Positions 1-5,958 of a stretch of DNA of 7,013 bases are shown in pieces (position 1 is the first letter of the stretch; every line of letters starts with the position of its first letter). This stretch comes from Bacteroidota bacterium (GTDB lineage Bacteria > Bacteroidota > Bacteroidia > Flavobacteriales > Flavobacteriaceae). Below the pieces are notes generated by a model that was not told the DNA's origin, made no database searches, and was given only the letters and a program-made list of their open reading frames with translations. The position numbers and the translations under genes were made by a program. The stretch lies in NCBI GenBank assembly GCA_947468985.1, contig CANINJ010000097.1, forward strand, positions 1-7,013, read 5' to 3'.

Positions 1-1244
1 AATTTATCCCCTAAAACCTCTTGTTCTTTCATCACTTCCTTTGCCTTAGTCTTCATATTGAAATCAATAATCGACGACGGTGTTGCCATTGATTGATAGC
101 CGTAACGTAAAATATCGGTATCAAAATCAACGTTGGTAGAAGTATAGGCGGTGTAGGTTTCGCTTTCAAATGGCAAATAATATTCCCCTTCCCCACTCCA
201 CGGCATAATTCGGATGGTGTTCAAGCCATTGAAACGTTCGGTAATTACTAAGAAATCTCTAAATATATCAATATCTTCAATTAACACTTCTTCTCGGTGC
301 GCAATAATATCAACCCAGTTTTCTTTGGTTGTAGCCAATTCCGGAGTTTTCATGAGTTTGAAATTGGTTGCCTCATCTTTATTGGTCAACACATAAAAAT
401 GTTCTCCAAAATGAGCAATATCATATTCTAAACCGCGAACTCTTTTCTGAAAAATAGTAAAGTCACCTTCGGGATTGTCGGCTAATAAAGTTCTGAACTC
501 AGTGGTCATTGTACTTGACGAACTAATAACAATGTATTTTTTTGATTTTTCTTTGGTAACTTCTACCGAATAAGTATCATCTTTTTCAAAGTAAACCAAA
601 ATATCATTTGCAGCATCTGTATTCAATTTATGTTTGAAAACTTTATCAGAACGCAATGTTTTTTCGTCTTGACGCGTATAAAACAAAGTCTGATTATCAT
701 TTGCCCAAGTGCTATCGCCTGAAGTATTTTCTATTGAATCGGCAAATATTTCTCCCGTAATAAAGTTTTTTATTTGCACTTTATAAATACGTCTTCCAAC
801 GGTATCTACTGCAAATGCTACAAATTGGTTGTCGGAACTTACGCTCAATCCACCCAATTGAAAATATTTATGCCCTTTAGCCAATTCATTGCAATTGAAC
901 ATAATTTCTTCATTTGCCGAAAGGCTTCCTTTTTTTCGAGAATAAATTGGATAATCACTCCCCGTTTCAAAACGGGTAATATAATAATAGCCGTTGTATA
1001 AATAAGGAACCGACTCGTCATCTTCCTTGATTCTGGCTTTCATTTCTTCAAATAATTCTTTTTGGAATGCTTTAGTATGCGCCGTCATCTCTTGGTAATA
1101 ATGATTTTCCTTATTCAGATAATCAATAACTTCTGGATTTTTTCTATCGTTTAGCCAAAAATAGTTGTCTGTTCGCACATCATCAAACTTCTCTAATGTT
1201 GTTGGAATTATCTTGGCTAATGGCGGTCTTTGTTGTTCTGACAT
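1..1244 (-). CDS. ptrB: Oligopeptidase B (prolyl oligopeptidase family S9A), N-terminal part, cut by the left edge
   Basis: This is a cytoplasmic serine peptidase of the prolyl oligopeptidase family. Oligopeptidase B members cleave short peptides after Arg or Lys. The reading frame is open from the ATG at 1244 to the left edge, giving 414 residues of a family usually near 700. The visible part covers the N-terminal segment and most of the beta-propeller gate domain. Matches to my memory of the family include RTDNYFWLNDRKNPEV near residues 23-38, RIKEDDESVPY followed by NGYYYITRFETGSDYPIYSRKKG around 70-105, SVDTVGR-like AVDTVGRRIYKL, and IENTSGDSTWANDNQTLFYTR. It ends in the linker-like EVLGDK. 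The Ser-Asp-His catalytic residues lie in the missing C-terminal domain, so activity cannot be judged. There is no signal peptide. The first ATG after the promoter gives MSEQQRPP, as expected for the family. It is transcribed divergently from ybaB. Confidence 0.9.
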   Translation of the reverse strand, partial: MSEQQRPPLAKIIPTTLEKFDDVRTDNYFWLNDRKNPEVIDYLNKENHYYQEMTAHTKAFQKELFEEMKARIKEDDESVPYLYNGYYYITRFETGSDYPIYSRKKGSLSANEEIMFNCNELAKGHKYFQLGGLSVSSDNQFVAFAVDTVGRRIYKVQIKNFITGEIFADSIENTSGDSTWANDNQTLFYTRQDEKTLRSDKVFKHKLNTDAANDILVYFEKDDTYSVEVTKEKSKKYIVISSSSTMTTEFRTLLADNPEGDFTIFQKRVRGLEYDIAHFGEHFYVLTNKDEATNFKLMKTPELATTKENWVDIIAHREEVLIEDIDIFRDFLVITERFNGLNTIRIMPWSGEGEYYLPFESETYTAYTSTNVDFDTDILRYGYQSMATPSSIIDFNMKTKAKEVMKEQEVLGDK

Positions 1245-1274
1245 TTCTTTAGGTTACATTTTATAATAAACATA

Positions 1275-1282
1275 CAAAAATA
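1275..1282 (-). promoter_or_regulatory. Putative -7 element of the oligopeptidase B promoter
   Basis: Read on the minus strand this is TATTTTTG, a full match to the Bacteroidota sigma-A -7 consensus TAnnTTTG. It lies about 30 nt upstream of the ATG at 1244. No convincing TTG -33 box sits at the usual 17-23 nt spacing, so the assignment rests on the -7 match and its position. The sequence is AT-rich, which makes chance matches easier. Confidence 0.5.
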
Positions 1283-1325
1283 AGACAAAGCATTTAAGAA
1301 AGCATCGTTATTAGTATTTTTCTTA

Positions 1326-1357
1326 TTGGTTTTTCATCGAGTATTTATGTAAATTTG
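1326..1357 (+). promoter_or_regulatory. Promoter of ybaB (TTG, 21-nt spacer, TAAATTTG)
   Basis: TTG at 1326-1328 and TAAATTTG at 1350-1357 match the Bacteroidota sigma-A consensus (TTG about 17-23 nt before TAnnTTTG). The predicted transcript would start near 1362, giving a leader of about 20 nt before the ATG at 1384. No Shine-Dalgarno sequence is present, as is usual in this phylum. The shared region 1245-1383 thus drives ptrB leftward and ybaB rightward. Confidence 0.65.
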
Positions 1358-1383
1358 TAATCTATATTATAAAAAACAGACAA

Positions 1384-1704
1384 ATGGATTTAATGGGAAT
1401 GATGGGTAAATTGAAAGCTACCCAACAAAAAATAGAAGAAACAAAAAAGAGATTGGACACCGTTTTAATTGACGTACAAAGTGCTGACGGATTATTGAAA
1501 GTGACGTTGACTGCTAATAGCAAAATAAAATCTGTGGTCATTGCCGATGCCTTATTAGAAGACAAAGACCAATTAGAAGACTACCTAATTTTGGTAATGA
1601 ACAAGGCAATTGAAAAAGCTGTAAGCGTAAACCAAGCCGAATTGGACGCTGTTACCAGAGTTGACATGCCAATGATTCCAGGAATGGAAGACATGTTTAA
1701 ATAA
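1384..1704 (+). CDS. ybaB: YbaB/EbfC family nucleoid-associated protein
   Basis: This is a 106-residue small DNA-binding protein of the YbaB/EbfC family, whose members form dimers that bind DNA and act as nucleoid-associated or regulatory proteins. The length is typical. Residues 5-30 form a charged amphipathic helix ([16 protein letters not shown]), followed by the family's beta section with [19 protein letters not shown] (about 35-53), then [23 protein letters not shown] (about 57-79), matching the conserved LLEDkexLEDLvxaAxNxA pattern. The tail ends in [10 protein letters not shown], equivalent to the usual Met/Pro/Gly-rich LPPGFKMPF-type C-terminus. The ATG at 1384 follows a good promoter by a short leader. 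In many other bacteria ybaB sits beside dnaX and recR; here its neighbours are ptrB and a terC gene, so the genomic linkage gives no functional clue. Confidence 0.93.
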   Translation: MDLMGMMGKLKATQQKIEETKKRLDTVLIDVQSADGLLKVTLTANSKIKSVVIADALLEDKDQLEDYLILVMNKAIEKAVSVNQAELDAVTRVDMPMIPGMEDMFK

Positions 1705-1805
1705 ATAATTTGTAGGTTTTTTAATGCATACCGATTTAAGATATATTCAATAACTATTGGGACAAAGCTTAGCTGACGAAACAAAAGACAAACAAACAGA
1801 CGAAT

Positions 1806-2501
1806 ATGACAGAAGCAATAATTCCTTTACTTTCCTTAATTGCTTTAGAAGTAATTCTTGGTATTGACAACATAATTTTTATTTCCATTTTGGCAGACAA
1901 ATTACCCGAAAGCCAGAGAAATAAACTTCGGTATTGGGGTATAGGTTTAGCAATGGTAATGAGATTGATTCTCCTAGCTTTTATTTCTTGGATTTTGCAA
2001 TTGGACAAAACTTTATTCAGGTTATTTGAAGTTGACTTTTCTGGAAAAGGGCTAATATTAATTACAGGTGGACTTTTTTTAATTTACAAAAGCACCAAAG
2101 AAATTTACCATAAAACTGAAATTAATACTGAGGACATACCTATTGTTCCAGAAAAAAGTAATTTTAAAAGACTACTTTCAGAAGTAATCTTATTAGACTT
2201 AGTTTTCTCTATTGATTCAATTATTACAGCAGTTGGAATGGTTCAACAACTATGGGTTATGTATACCGCAGTAATTGTTACGGTTGTTATTATGTTATTT
2301 GCTTCAAAGTCAATTAGTGCGTTTATAAGCAAACACCCTTCATTTAAAATTTTAGCGTTATGTTTTTTAATGATGATTGGGGTTTCGCTATTAGCAGAAG
2401 GATTTCATTTTGAAATTCCCAAAGGATATATCTATTTTTCAATGGCATTTGCTTTTTTAGTTGATGTGGTTCAGATGAAAACAGTAAAACCAAAAACATA
2501 A
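1806..2501 (+). CDS. TerC family integral membrane protein (probable metal-ion transporter)
   Basis: This is a 231-residue inner-membrane protein of the TerC family (related to E. coli YgdQ/YoaE and MeeF/MeeY-type manganese exporters). About seven hydrophobic segments are visible, roughly at residues 5-30, 45-65, 80-96, 125-145, 150-172, 178-198 and 207-223. The two halves each carry the family's acidic membrane motif: EVILGIDN at 15-22 and DLVFSIDS at 131-138. These Asp/Glu residues are thought to be the ion-binding sites of the family. ITGGLFLIYKSTKEIY (86-101) and SLLAEGFHFEIPKGYIYF (194-211) are further family hallmarks. A charged loop at about 98-122 separates the halves. The substrate cannot be read from the sequence; Mn2+ export is the best family-level guess, and a link to tellurite resistance need not apply. 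It follows ybaB by 101 nt with no clear TAnnTTTG of its own, so it may be read through from ybaB or use a weak promoter. Confidence 0.88.
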   Translation: MTEAIIPLLSLIALEVILGIDNIIFISILADKLPESQRNKLRYWGIGLAMVMRLILLAFISWILQLDKTLFRLFEVDFSGKGLILITGGLFLIYKSTKEIYHKTEINTEDIPIVPEKSNFKRLLSEVILLDLVFSIDSIITAVGMVQQLWVMYTAVIVTVVIMLFASKSISAFISKHPSFKILALCFLMMIGVSLLAEGFHFEIPKGYIYFSMAFAFLVDVVQMKTVKPKT

Positions 2502-2579
2502 TGATAGTATTAACCTAGAAGTTATTGCTAATCAAATGAATATGTAAACTTATTTTAGGACGAGACAAACAAAGCATAA

Positions 2580-2617
2580 AAAAACCCATTACGAATTCTA
2601 CATTCTAATGGGTTTTT
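2580..2617. terminator. Bidirectional intrinsic terminator between terC and guaB
   Basis: AAAAACCCATTA (2580-2591) pairs perfectly with TAATGGGTTTTT (2606-2617). After a single bulged C, GAAT (2593-2596) pairs with ATTC (2602-2605) around a 5-nt loop. A U-run follows the stem in both directions: TTTTT on the plus strand, and seven T on the minus strand from the A-run at 2578-2584. It lies between two converging genes, 78 nt after the terC stop and 30 nt after the guaB stop, and serves both. Confidence 0.92.
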
Positions 2618-2647
2618 CCTTATTATATTAGGACTTGCGACCTACAA

Positions 2648-4120
2648 CTATCTTGAATAATTAGGTGCTTCCTTAGTAATCGTCACATTGTGTGGGTGAC
2701 TTTCATTGATTCCGCTGGCAGTAATGCGAACAAAACGACCAGTTTCTTGCAATGTTGGGATGTCTTTTGAACCGCAATAGCCCATTCCTGCTCGAAGTCC
2801 GCCAATGAATTGTTGCATGCTTTCGTTTAATTCGCCTTTATAAGGTACGCGACCTACGATTCCTTCGGGAACTAATTTTTTAACATCGTCTTCAACATCT
2901 TGGAAATAACGGTCTTTTGAGCCTTCTTGCATGGCTTCAACAGAACCCATTCCGCGGTAGGATTTGAATTTTCTACCTTCAAAAATGATGGTTTCCCCTG
3001 GTGATTCTTTGGTTCCTGCTAATAGCGATCCCAACATTACACAATCGGCACCTGCTGCAATTGCTTTGGGAATATCGCCTGTGTATCGGATTCCTCCATC
3101 TGCAATTACTGGAACTCCCGAGCCTTTTATGGCTGCAGCAACTTCTAATATTGCAGAAAATTGTGGAAAACCAACTCCTGCAACTATTCGAGTGGTGCAA
3201 ATGGAACCAGGTCCAATTCCAACTTTCACGCCATCGGCACCATTTTCAACAAGAAATTTAGCGGCTTCTGGGGTTGCAATGTTTCCAACGATAACATCTA
3301 TTTGTGGAAATTTAGTTTTTACTTCTTTCAAAACATTAACAACACCTTGCGTATGTCCGTGGGCGGTGTCAATTATAATGGCGTCAACACCAGCATTTAC
3401 AAGAGCTTCTGCTCTTTCAATGGCATCTCCTGTAACGCCAATGGCTGCTGCAACACGCAAACGACCAAAAACATCTTTGTTGGCAATTGGTTTTTGTGTC
3501 AACTTGGTAATATCTCGGAAAGTGATTAAACCAACCAATTTATAATCGGCGTTTACCACTGGCAATTTTTCAATTTTATTGCCTTGCAAAACTACTTCGG
3601 CTTGTTCTAAAGAAGTTCCCTCGGCAACAGTAACCAAATTTTCCGAAGTCATAACTTCAATAATTGGTCTTGCATTGTTTTTCTCAAAACGCAAATCACG
3701 GTTGGTAACAATTCCTTTTAGGATTTTATTTTCATCGACAATAGGAATTCCTCCAATGCCAAATTCTTTCATTGCATTTTTAGCGTCGGCAACTGTTGAT
3801 GTTAACGGCAAAGTAACGGGATCAATTATCATTCCTGACTCCGCACGTTTTACTTTTCTAACTTTCGCCGCTTGTTGCGCAATGGTCATATTTTTGTGCA
3901 ACACCCCAATTCCACCTTCTTGTGCCATAGCAATTGCCATTGAACTTTCGGTCACGGTATCCATTGCAGCGGAAACTATGGGAACGTTTAAAGTAATATT
4001 ACGAGAAAATTTAGATTGAATACTGACTTCGCGAGGAAGTACATCGGAAAAGTTTGGGATTAATAATACGTCATCGTAGGTTAGTCCTTCGCCAATAATT
4101 TTTGTGTTGTGTGCGATCAT
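2648..4120 (-). CDS. guaB: Inosine-5'-monophosphate dehydrogenase
   Basis: This cytoplasmic enzyme oxidises IMP to XMP with NAD+, the committed step to GMP. The 490-residue product has the normal length and full architecture. The N-terminal barrel part starts at GLTYDDVLL (12-20). Two CBS domains are inserted at about 97-150 and 156-206. The barrel then resumes with the NAD-site DTAHGH (251-256), the catalytic loop GPGSICTTR with Cys308, the IMP-phosphate loop DGGIRYTGD (341-349), and the mobile flap with Arg404-Tyr405 in KDRYFQ. All key residues are intact. I chose the ATG at 4120 (MIAHNTKIIGEG) over an in-frame TTG at 4147 that would add nine residues, because that TTG lies inside the -7 promoter element and so should not be transcribed, and because family members as I recall them begin at MIAHN. 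It probably forms its own transcription unit, ended by the terminator at 2580-2617. Confidence 0.97.
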   Translation of the reverse strand: MIAHNTKIIGEGLTYDDVLLIPNFSDVLPREVSIQSKFSRNITLNVPIVSAAMDTVTESSMAIAMAQEGGIGVLHKNMTIAQQAAKVRKVKRAESGMIIDPVTLPLTSTVADAKNAMKEFGIGGIPIVDENKILKGIVTNRDLRFEKNNARPIIEVMTSENLVTVAEGTSLEQAEVVLQGNKIEKLPVVNADYKLVGLITFRDITKLTQKPIANKDVFGRLRVAAAIGVTGDAIERAEALVNAGVDAIIIDTAHGHTQGVVNVLKEVKTKFPQIDVIVGNIATPEAAKFLVENGADGVKVGIGPGSICTTRIVAGVGFPQFSAILEVAAAIKGSGVPVIADGGIRYTGDIPKAIAAGADCVMLGSLLAGTKESPGETIIFEGRKFKSYRGMGSVEAMQEGSKDRYFQDVEDDVKKLVPEGIVGRVPYKGELNESMQQFIGGLRAGMGYCGSKDIPTLQETGRFVRITASGINESHPHNVTITKEAPNYSR

Positions 4121-4143
4121 TGCAATTTGTAGTTGAATTGCAA
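4120..4143. promoter_or_regulatory. 24-bp palindrome over the guaB start region (possible operator or leader hairpin)
   Basis: TTGCAATT (4120-4127) and AATTGCAA (4136-4143) form a perfect 8-bp inverted repeat around an 8-nt centre. It starts one base downstream of the guaB -7 element and ends on the A of the guaB ATG. It therefore covers the expected transcription start and the whole leader. As DNA it could be a repressor site. As RNA it could form only if transcription starts early enough to include the upstream arm. The regulatory role is inferred; only the symmetry is seen. Confidence 0.5.
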
Positions 4144-4144
4144 G

Positions 4145-4175
4145 CAAAGATAGTGAATTATTTTAGATGTGGCAA
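4145..4175 (-). promoter_or_regulatory. Promoter of guaB (TTG, 20-nt spacer, TATCTTTG)
   Basis: On the minus strand, TTG at 4175-4173 is followed after 20 nt by TATCTTTG at 4152-4145. This fits the Bacteroidota sigma-A consensus in both boxes and in spacing. Transcription should begin near 4140, leaving a leader of about 20 nt before the ATG at 4120. The last three bases of the -7 box are the TTG that would be the longer alternative start, so the promoter settles the start choice. Confidence 0.75.
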
Positions 4176-4219
4176 ATGAAGTAAGGTATTAGATTTTAGT
4201 TTAAAAACAGAATACACAC

Positions 4220-4573
4220 CTACTCCACTCCATCAAACCGCTCTGGCACTTGGGGGTCATATAAAGGACATTTGAATTCTTCGAGTACATTTACTAAAAC
4301 ATCCATGGTTTTTCCTTCGGTTCCGTAGCAATCAATTTTTATACTTTGAGAAGTGGTGCGAACGTGGAATGCGCCTGGACCATTGTTGTTTTTCCAACTG
4401 TTTTCATCCACTCGTTCCCATTTTGAGAACAAAGTATTAATTCGGTTAAGAATTACGGTTGTTGGTAAATCTTCTAAACCTTCAACCAATTCTTCTTCTA
4501 CGATGGACTCATACACTAAATGGTGATTGAGGTAAATTCCGTCTTGGTAAATCCAAAAAACTAATTCGTACAT
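4220..4573 (-). CDS. Conserved-looking small protein of unknown function
   Basis: This is a 117-residue soluble protein that I cannot assign to a named family with a known function. It has no signal peptide and no membrane segment, and it is clearly acidic (for example SIVEEELVEGLEDL near residues 23-36). It appears to be a compact alpha/beta fold: a hydrophobic start MYELVFWIYQDGIYL, then RINTLFSKWERVDENSWKNN, the Gly/Pro turn GPGAFHVRTTSQSIKIDCYGTEGKT (about 65-89), and a final helix with VLVNVLEEFKCPLYDPQVPERFD. Its codon use resembles its neighbours', and no good open alternative exists on the other strand, so I take it as real. It lies between purM and guaB on the same strand, after a palindromic element. 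No TAnnTTTG precedes it, so it is probably read from the purM promoter. I recall similar Flavobacteriaceae proteins, but that is unchecked. Confidence 0.75.
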   Translation of the reverse strand: MYELVFWIYQDGIYLNHHLVYESIVEEELVEGLEDLPTTVILNRINTLFSKWERVDENSWKNNNGPGAFHVRTTSQSIKIDCYGTEGKTMDVLVNVLEEFKCPLYDPQVPERFDGVE

Positions 4574-4580
4574 AACTGTG

Positions 4581-4669
4581 TTTTAGCCCCGATAGCAGTG
4601 GAAATCCTTTTCTTTTTTTTCTTTAAAAAAAAGAAAAGATTGCACGAATAGCGGGAATAGCTTCTAAAA
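4581..4669. repeat. Imperfect palindromic intergenic element with a 14-bp perfect core hairpin
   Basis: The core is a perfect 14-bp stem: CTTTTC plus eight T (4607-4620) against eight A plus GAAAAG (4625-4638), closed by a CTTT loop. Outside it, paired blocks continue in nested order: AAT/ATT (4603-4605 with 4639-4641), GTG/CAC (4598-4600 with 4643-4645), CCCG/CGGG (4588-4591 with 4652-4655) and TTTTAG/CTAAAA (4581-4586 with 4664-4669), separated by internal loops. GAATAGC occurs twice in the right arm (4646-4652, 4655-4661) and GATAGC once in the left (4591-4596). The element fills nearly all of the gap between purM and the 117-residue gene. The core stem is not followed by a U-run on either strand, so a plain intrinsic terminator is unlikely. 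From memory, similar arms around a variable hairpin recur between genes in Flavobacteriaceae; only one copy is seen here. Confidence 0.7.
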
Positions 4670-4678
4670 AAAGCTAAA

Positions 4679-5878
4679 TTAATATTCAAAAACACCATAT
4701 TCACTGGTGATTGTCAATTTTTTTGTGTCTGATGCTGCTACTCTACCCACAATTTGAGCGTCAACATTAAACGATTTTGAAATGGCAATAATAGCATTGG
4801 CAACGGCTTCGGGAACATACAATTCCATTCGGTGACCGCAATTGAAAACTTGGTACATTTCCTTCCAATCGGTTGCAGATTGCTCTTGAATCAACTGAAA
4901 TAAAGGCGGTACCGGAAATAAATTGTCCTTAATAATATGTAGGTTTTCTACACCTTCCTCTTCGGCAGGCAGGAAATGTAATATCTTGGTTTGTGCGCCA
5001 CCACTGCAATGCACCATTCCGTGAATTGTATCTGAATTGTATTTTTCTAAAATTTTCTTGATAATTGGGGCGTAGGTTCTTGTTGGTGACAGCACTAATT
5101 TCCCCGCATCAATTGGTGAATTTTTCACGGCATCTGTCAACTTTACTTTTCCAGAATACACCAAATCTTGAGGAACTGCTGCGTCAAAACTTTCAGGGTA
5201 TTTTTGAGCCAAATAGTTTTCAAAAACATCGTGTCTTGCCGACGTTAATCCGTTGCTTCCCATTCCGCCATTGTACCCTTTTTCGTAACTCGATTGTCCA
5301 AAAGAAGCCAAACCTACGATTACATCACCAGCTTTTATATTGGCGTTGTTAATAACATCGCTGCGTTTCATTCGGGCGGTAACCGTTGAATCTACAATTA
5401 TAGTACGCACAATATCGCCCACATCTGCAGTTTCTCCACCTGTGGAATGAATGGTTACGCCATAGGTTTTCAATTCTGCAATTAATTCTTCTGTTCCATT
5501 GATAATTGCCGAAATTACTTCTGACGTAATTAGGTTTTTATTTCTTCCAATTGTGGAAGATAATAAAATGTTATCGGTAGCGCCAACACACAATAAATCG
5601 TCGATATTCATTATTAATGCATCTTGTGCAATGCCTTTCCAAACAGAAATGTCTCCCGTTTCTTTCCAATACATATAGGCCAACGAGGATTTTGTTCCTG
5701 CTCCGTCAGCGTGCATTATCAGACAATATTCTTCGTCTTGCGTTAAATAATCGGGGATAATTTTACAAAAAGCTTGCGGAAACAAACCTTTGTCAATGTT
5801 TTTTATAGCGTTATGAACGTCTTCTTTGGATGCTGAAACACCGCGAAGTGCATACCGTTTACTTGTATCTGAACTCAT
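4679..5878 (-). CDS. purM: Phosphoribosylformylglycinamidine cyclo-ligase (AIR synthase), long Bacteroidota-type form
   Basis: This cytoplasmic enzyme uses ATP to close FGAM to AIR, the fifth step of de novo purine synthesis. The 399 residues compare with about 345 in E. coli PurM. The PurM-type ATPase fold is recognisable. It has the ATP/metal motif HADGAGTK (56-63, usually DGVGTK), DALIMNIDDLLCVGA (86-100, the counterpart of the NDIxxxGA segment), STGGETADV (145-153, usually GGETAEMPG), SNGLTSAR (208-215), SPTRTYAP (264-271), a Ser-Gly-Gly at 292-294 where HITGGG is usual, and FNCGHRM (345-351) for FNMGIGM. The core acidic and glycine positions are kept, while several loops are divergent and longer, which I regard as the usual form in this phylum. 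The first ATG after the promoter gives MSSDTSKRYALRGVSASKEDV, so the start is well placed. PurL-type or SelD-type relatives were considered but the lengths and motifs fit PurM best. Confidence 0.88.
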   Translation of the reverse strand: MSSDTSKRYALRGVSASKEDVHNAIKNIDKGLFPQAFCKIIPDYLTQDEEYCLIMHADGAGTKSSLAYMYWKETGDISVWKGIAQDALIMNIDDLLCVGATDNILLSSTIGRNKNLITSEVISAIINGTEELIAELKTYGVTIHSTGGETADVGDIVRTIIVDSTVTARMKRSDVINNANIKAGDVIVGLASFGQSSYEKGYNGGMGSNGLTSARHDVFENYLAQKYPESFDAAVPQDLVYSGKVKLTDAVKNSPIDAGKLVLSPTRTYAPIIKKILEKYNSDTIHGMVHCSGGAQTKILHFLPAEEEGVENLHIIKDNLFPVPPLFQLIQEQSATDWKEMYQVFNCGHRMELYVPEAVANAIIAISKSFNVDAQIVGRVAASDTKKLTITSEYGVFEY

Positions 5879-5900
5879 TTTTTTGTTGTGTAGTTGTTTG

Positions 5901-5908
5901 CAAAGATA
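5901..5908 (-). promoter_or_regulatory. Putative -7 element of the purM promoter
   Basis: The minus strand reads TATCTTTG here, identical to the guaB -7 box, 22 nt before the purM ATG at 5878. The nearest upstream TTG (5937-5935) is 26 nt away, longer than usual, so the -33 box is weak or absent. The position just after the ompA-type gene (stop at 5959) suggests that purM can be started independently of it. Confidence 0.6.
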
Positions 5909-5958
5909 ATCGGAATTTTCGGATGTGAAATTTTCAATTGTTGGAAATATAGAAATAT

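Noticed and set aside
774..1001. Plus-strand open frame inside the oligopeptidase B gene
   Set aside because: The minus strand matches oligopeptidase B closely throughout, so this is an antisense shadow.
1769..2008. Minus-strand open frame overlapping the 5' end of terC
   Set aside because: The opposite strand encodes clear TerC motifs (EVILGIDN), and the antisense translation has no recognisable feature.
2964..4019. Two long open frames on the plus strand (2964-3545 and 3579-4019) opposite guaB
   Set aside because: They lie entirely antisense to conserved catalytic and CBS coding sequence of guaB. Their translations look like compositional shadows (Ser/Thr/Pro-rich, no motif), with no promoter or terminator in place.
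4121..4219. Possible terminator between the 117-residue gene and guaB
   Set aside because: No stable stem followed by a T-run was found in this gap, so termination of the upstream transcript here is unproven.
4607..4638. Strong core hairpin downstream of purM read as an intrinsic terminator
   Set aside because: The stem ends in GGATTTCC on the minus strand and GATTGCAC on the plus strand, with no U-run on either side. It is better treated as part of the larger palindromic element.
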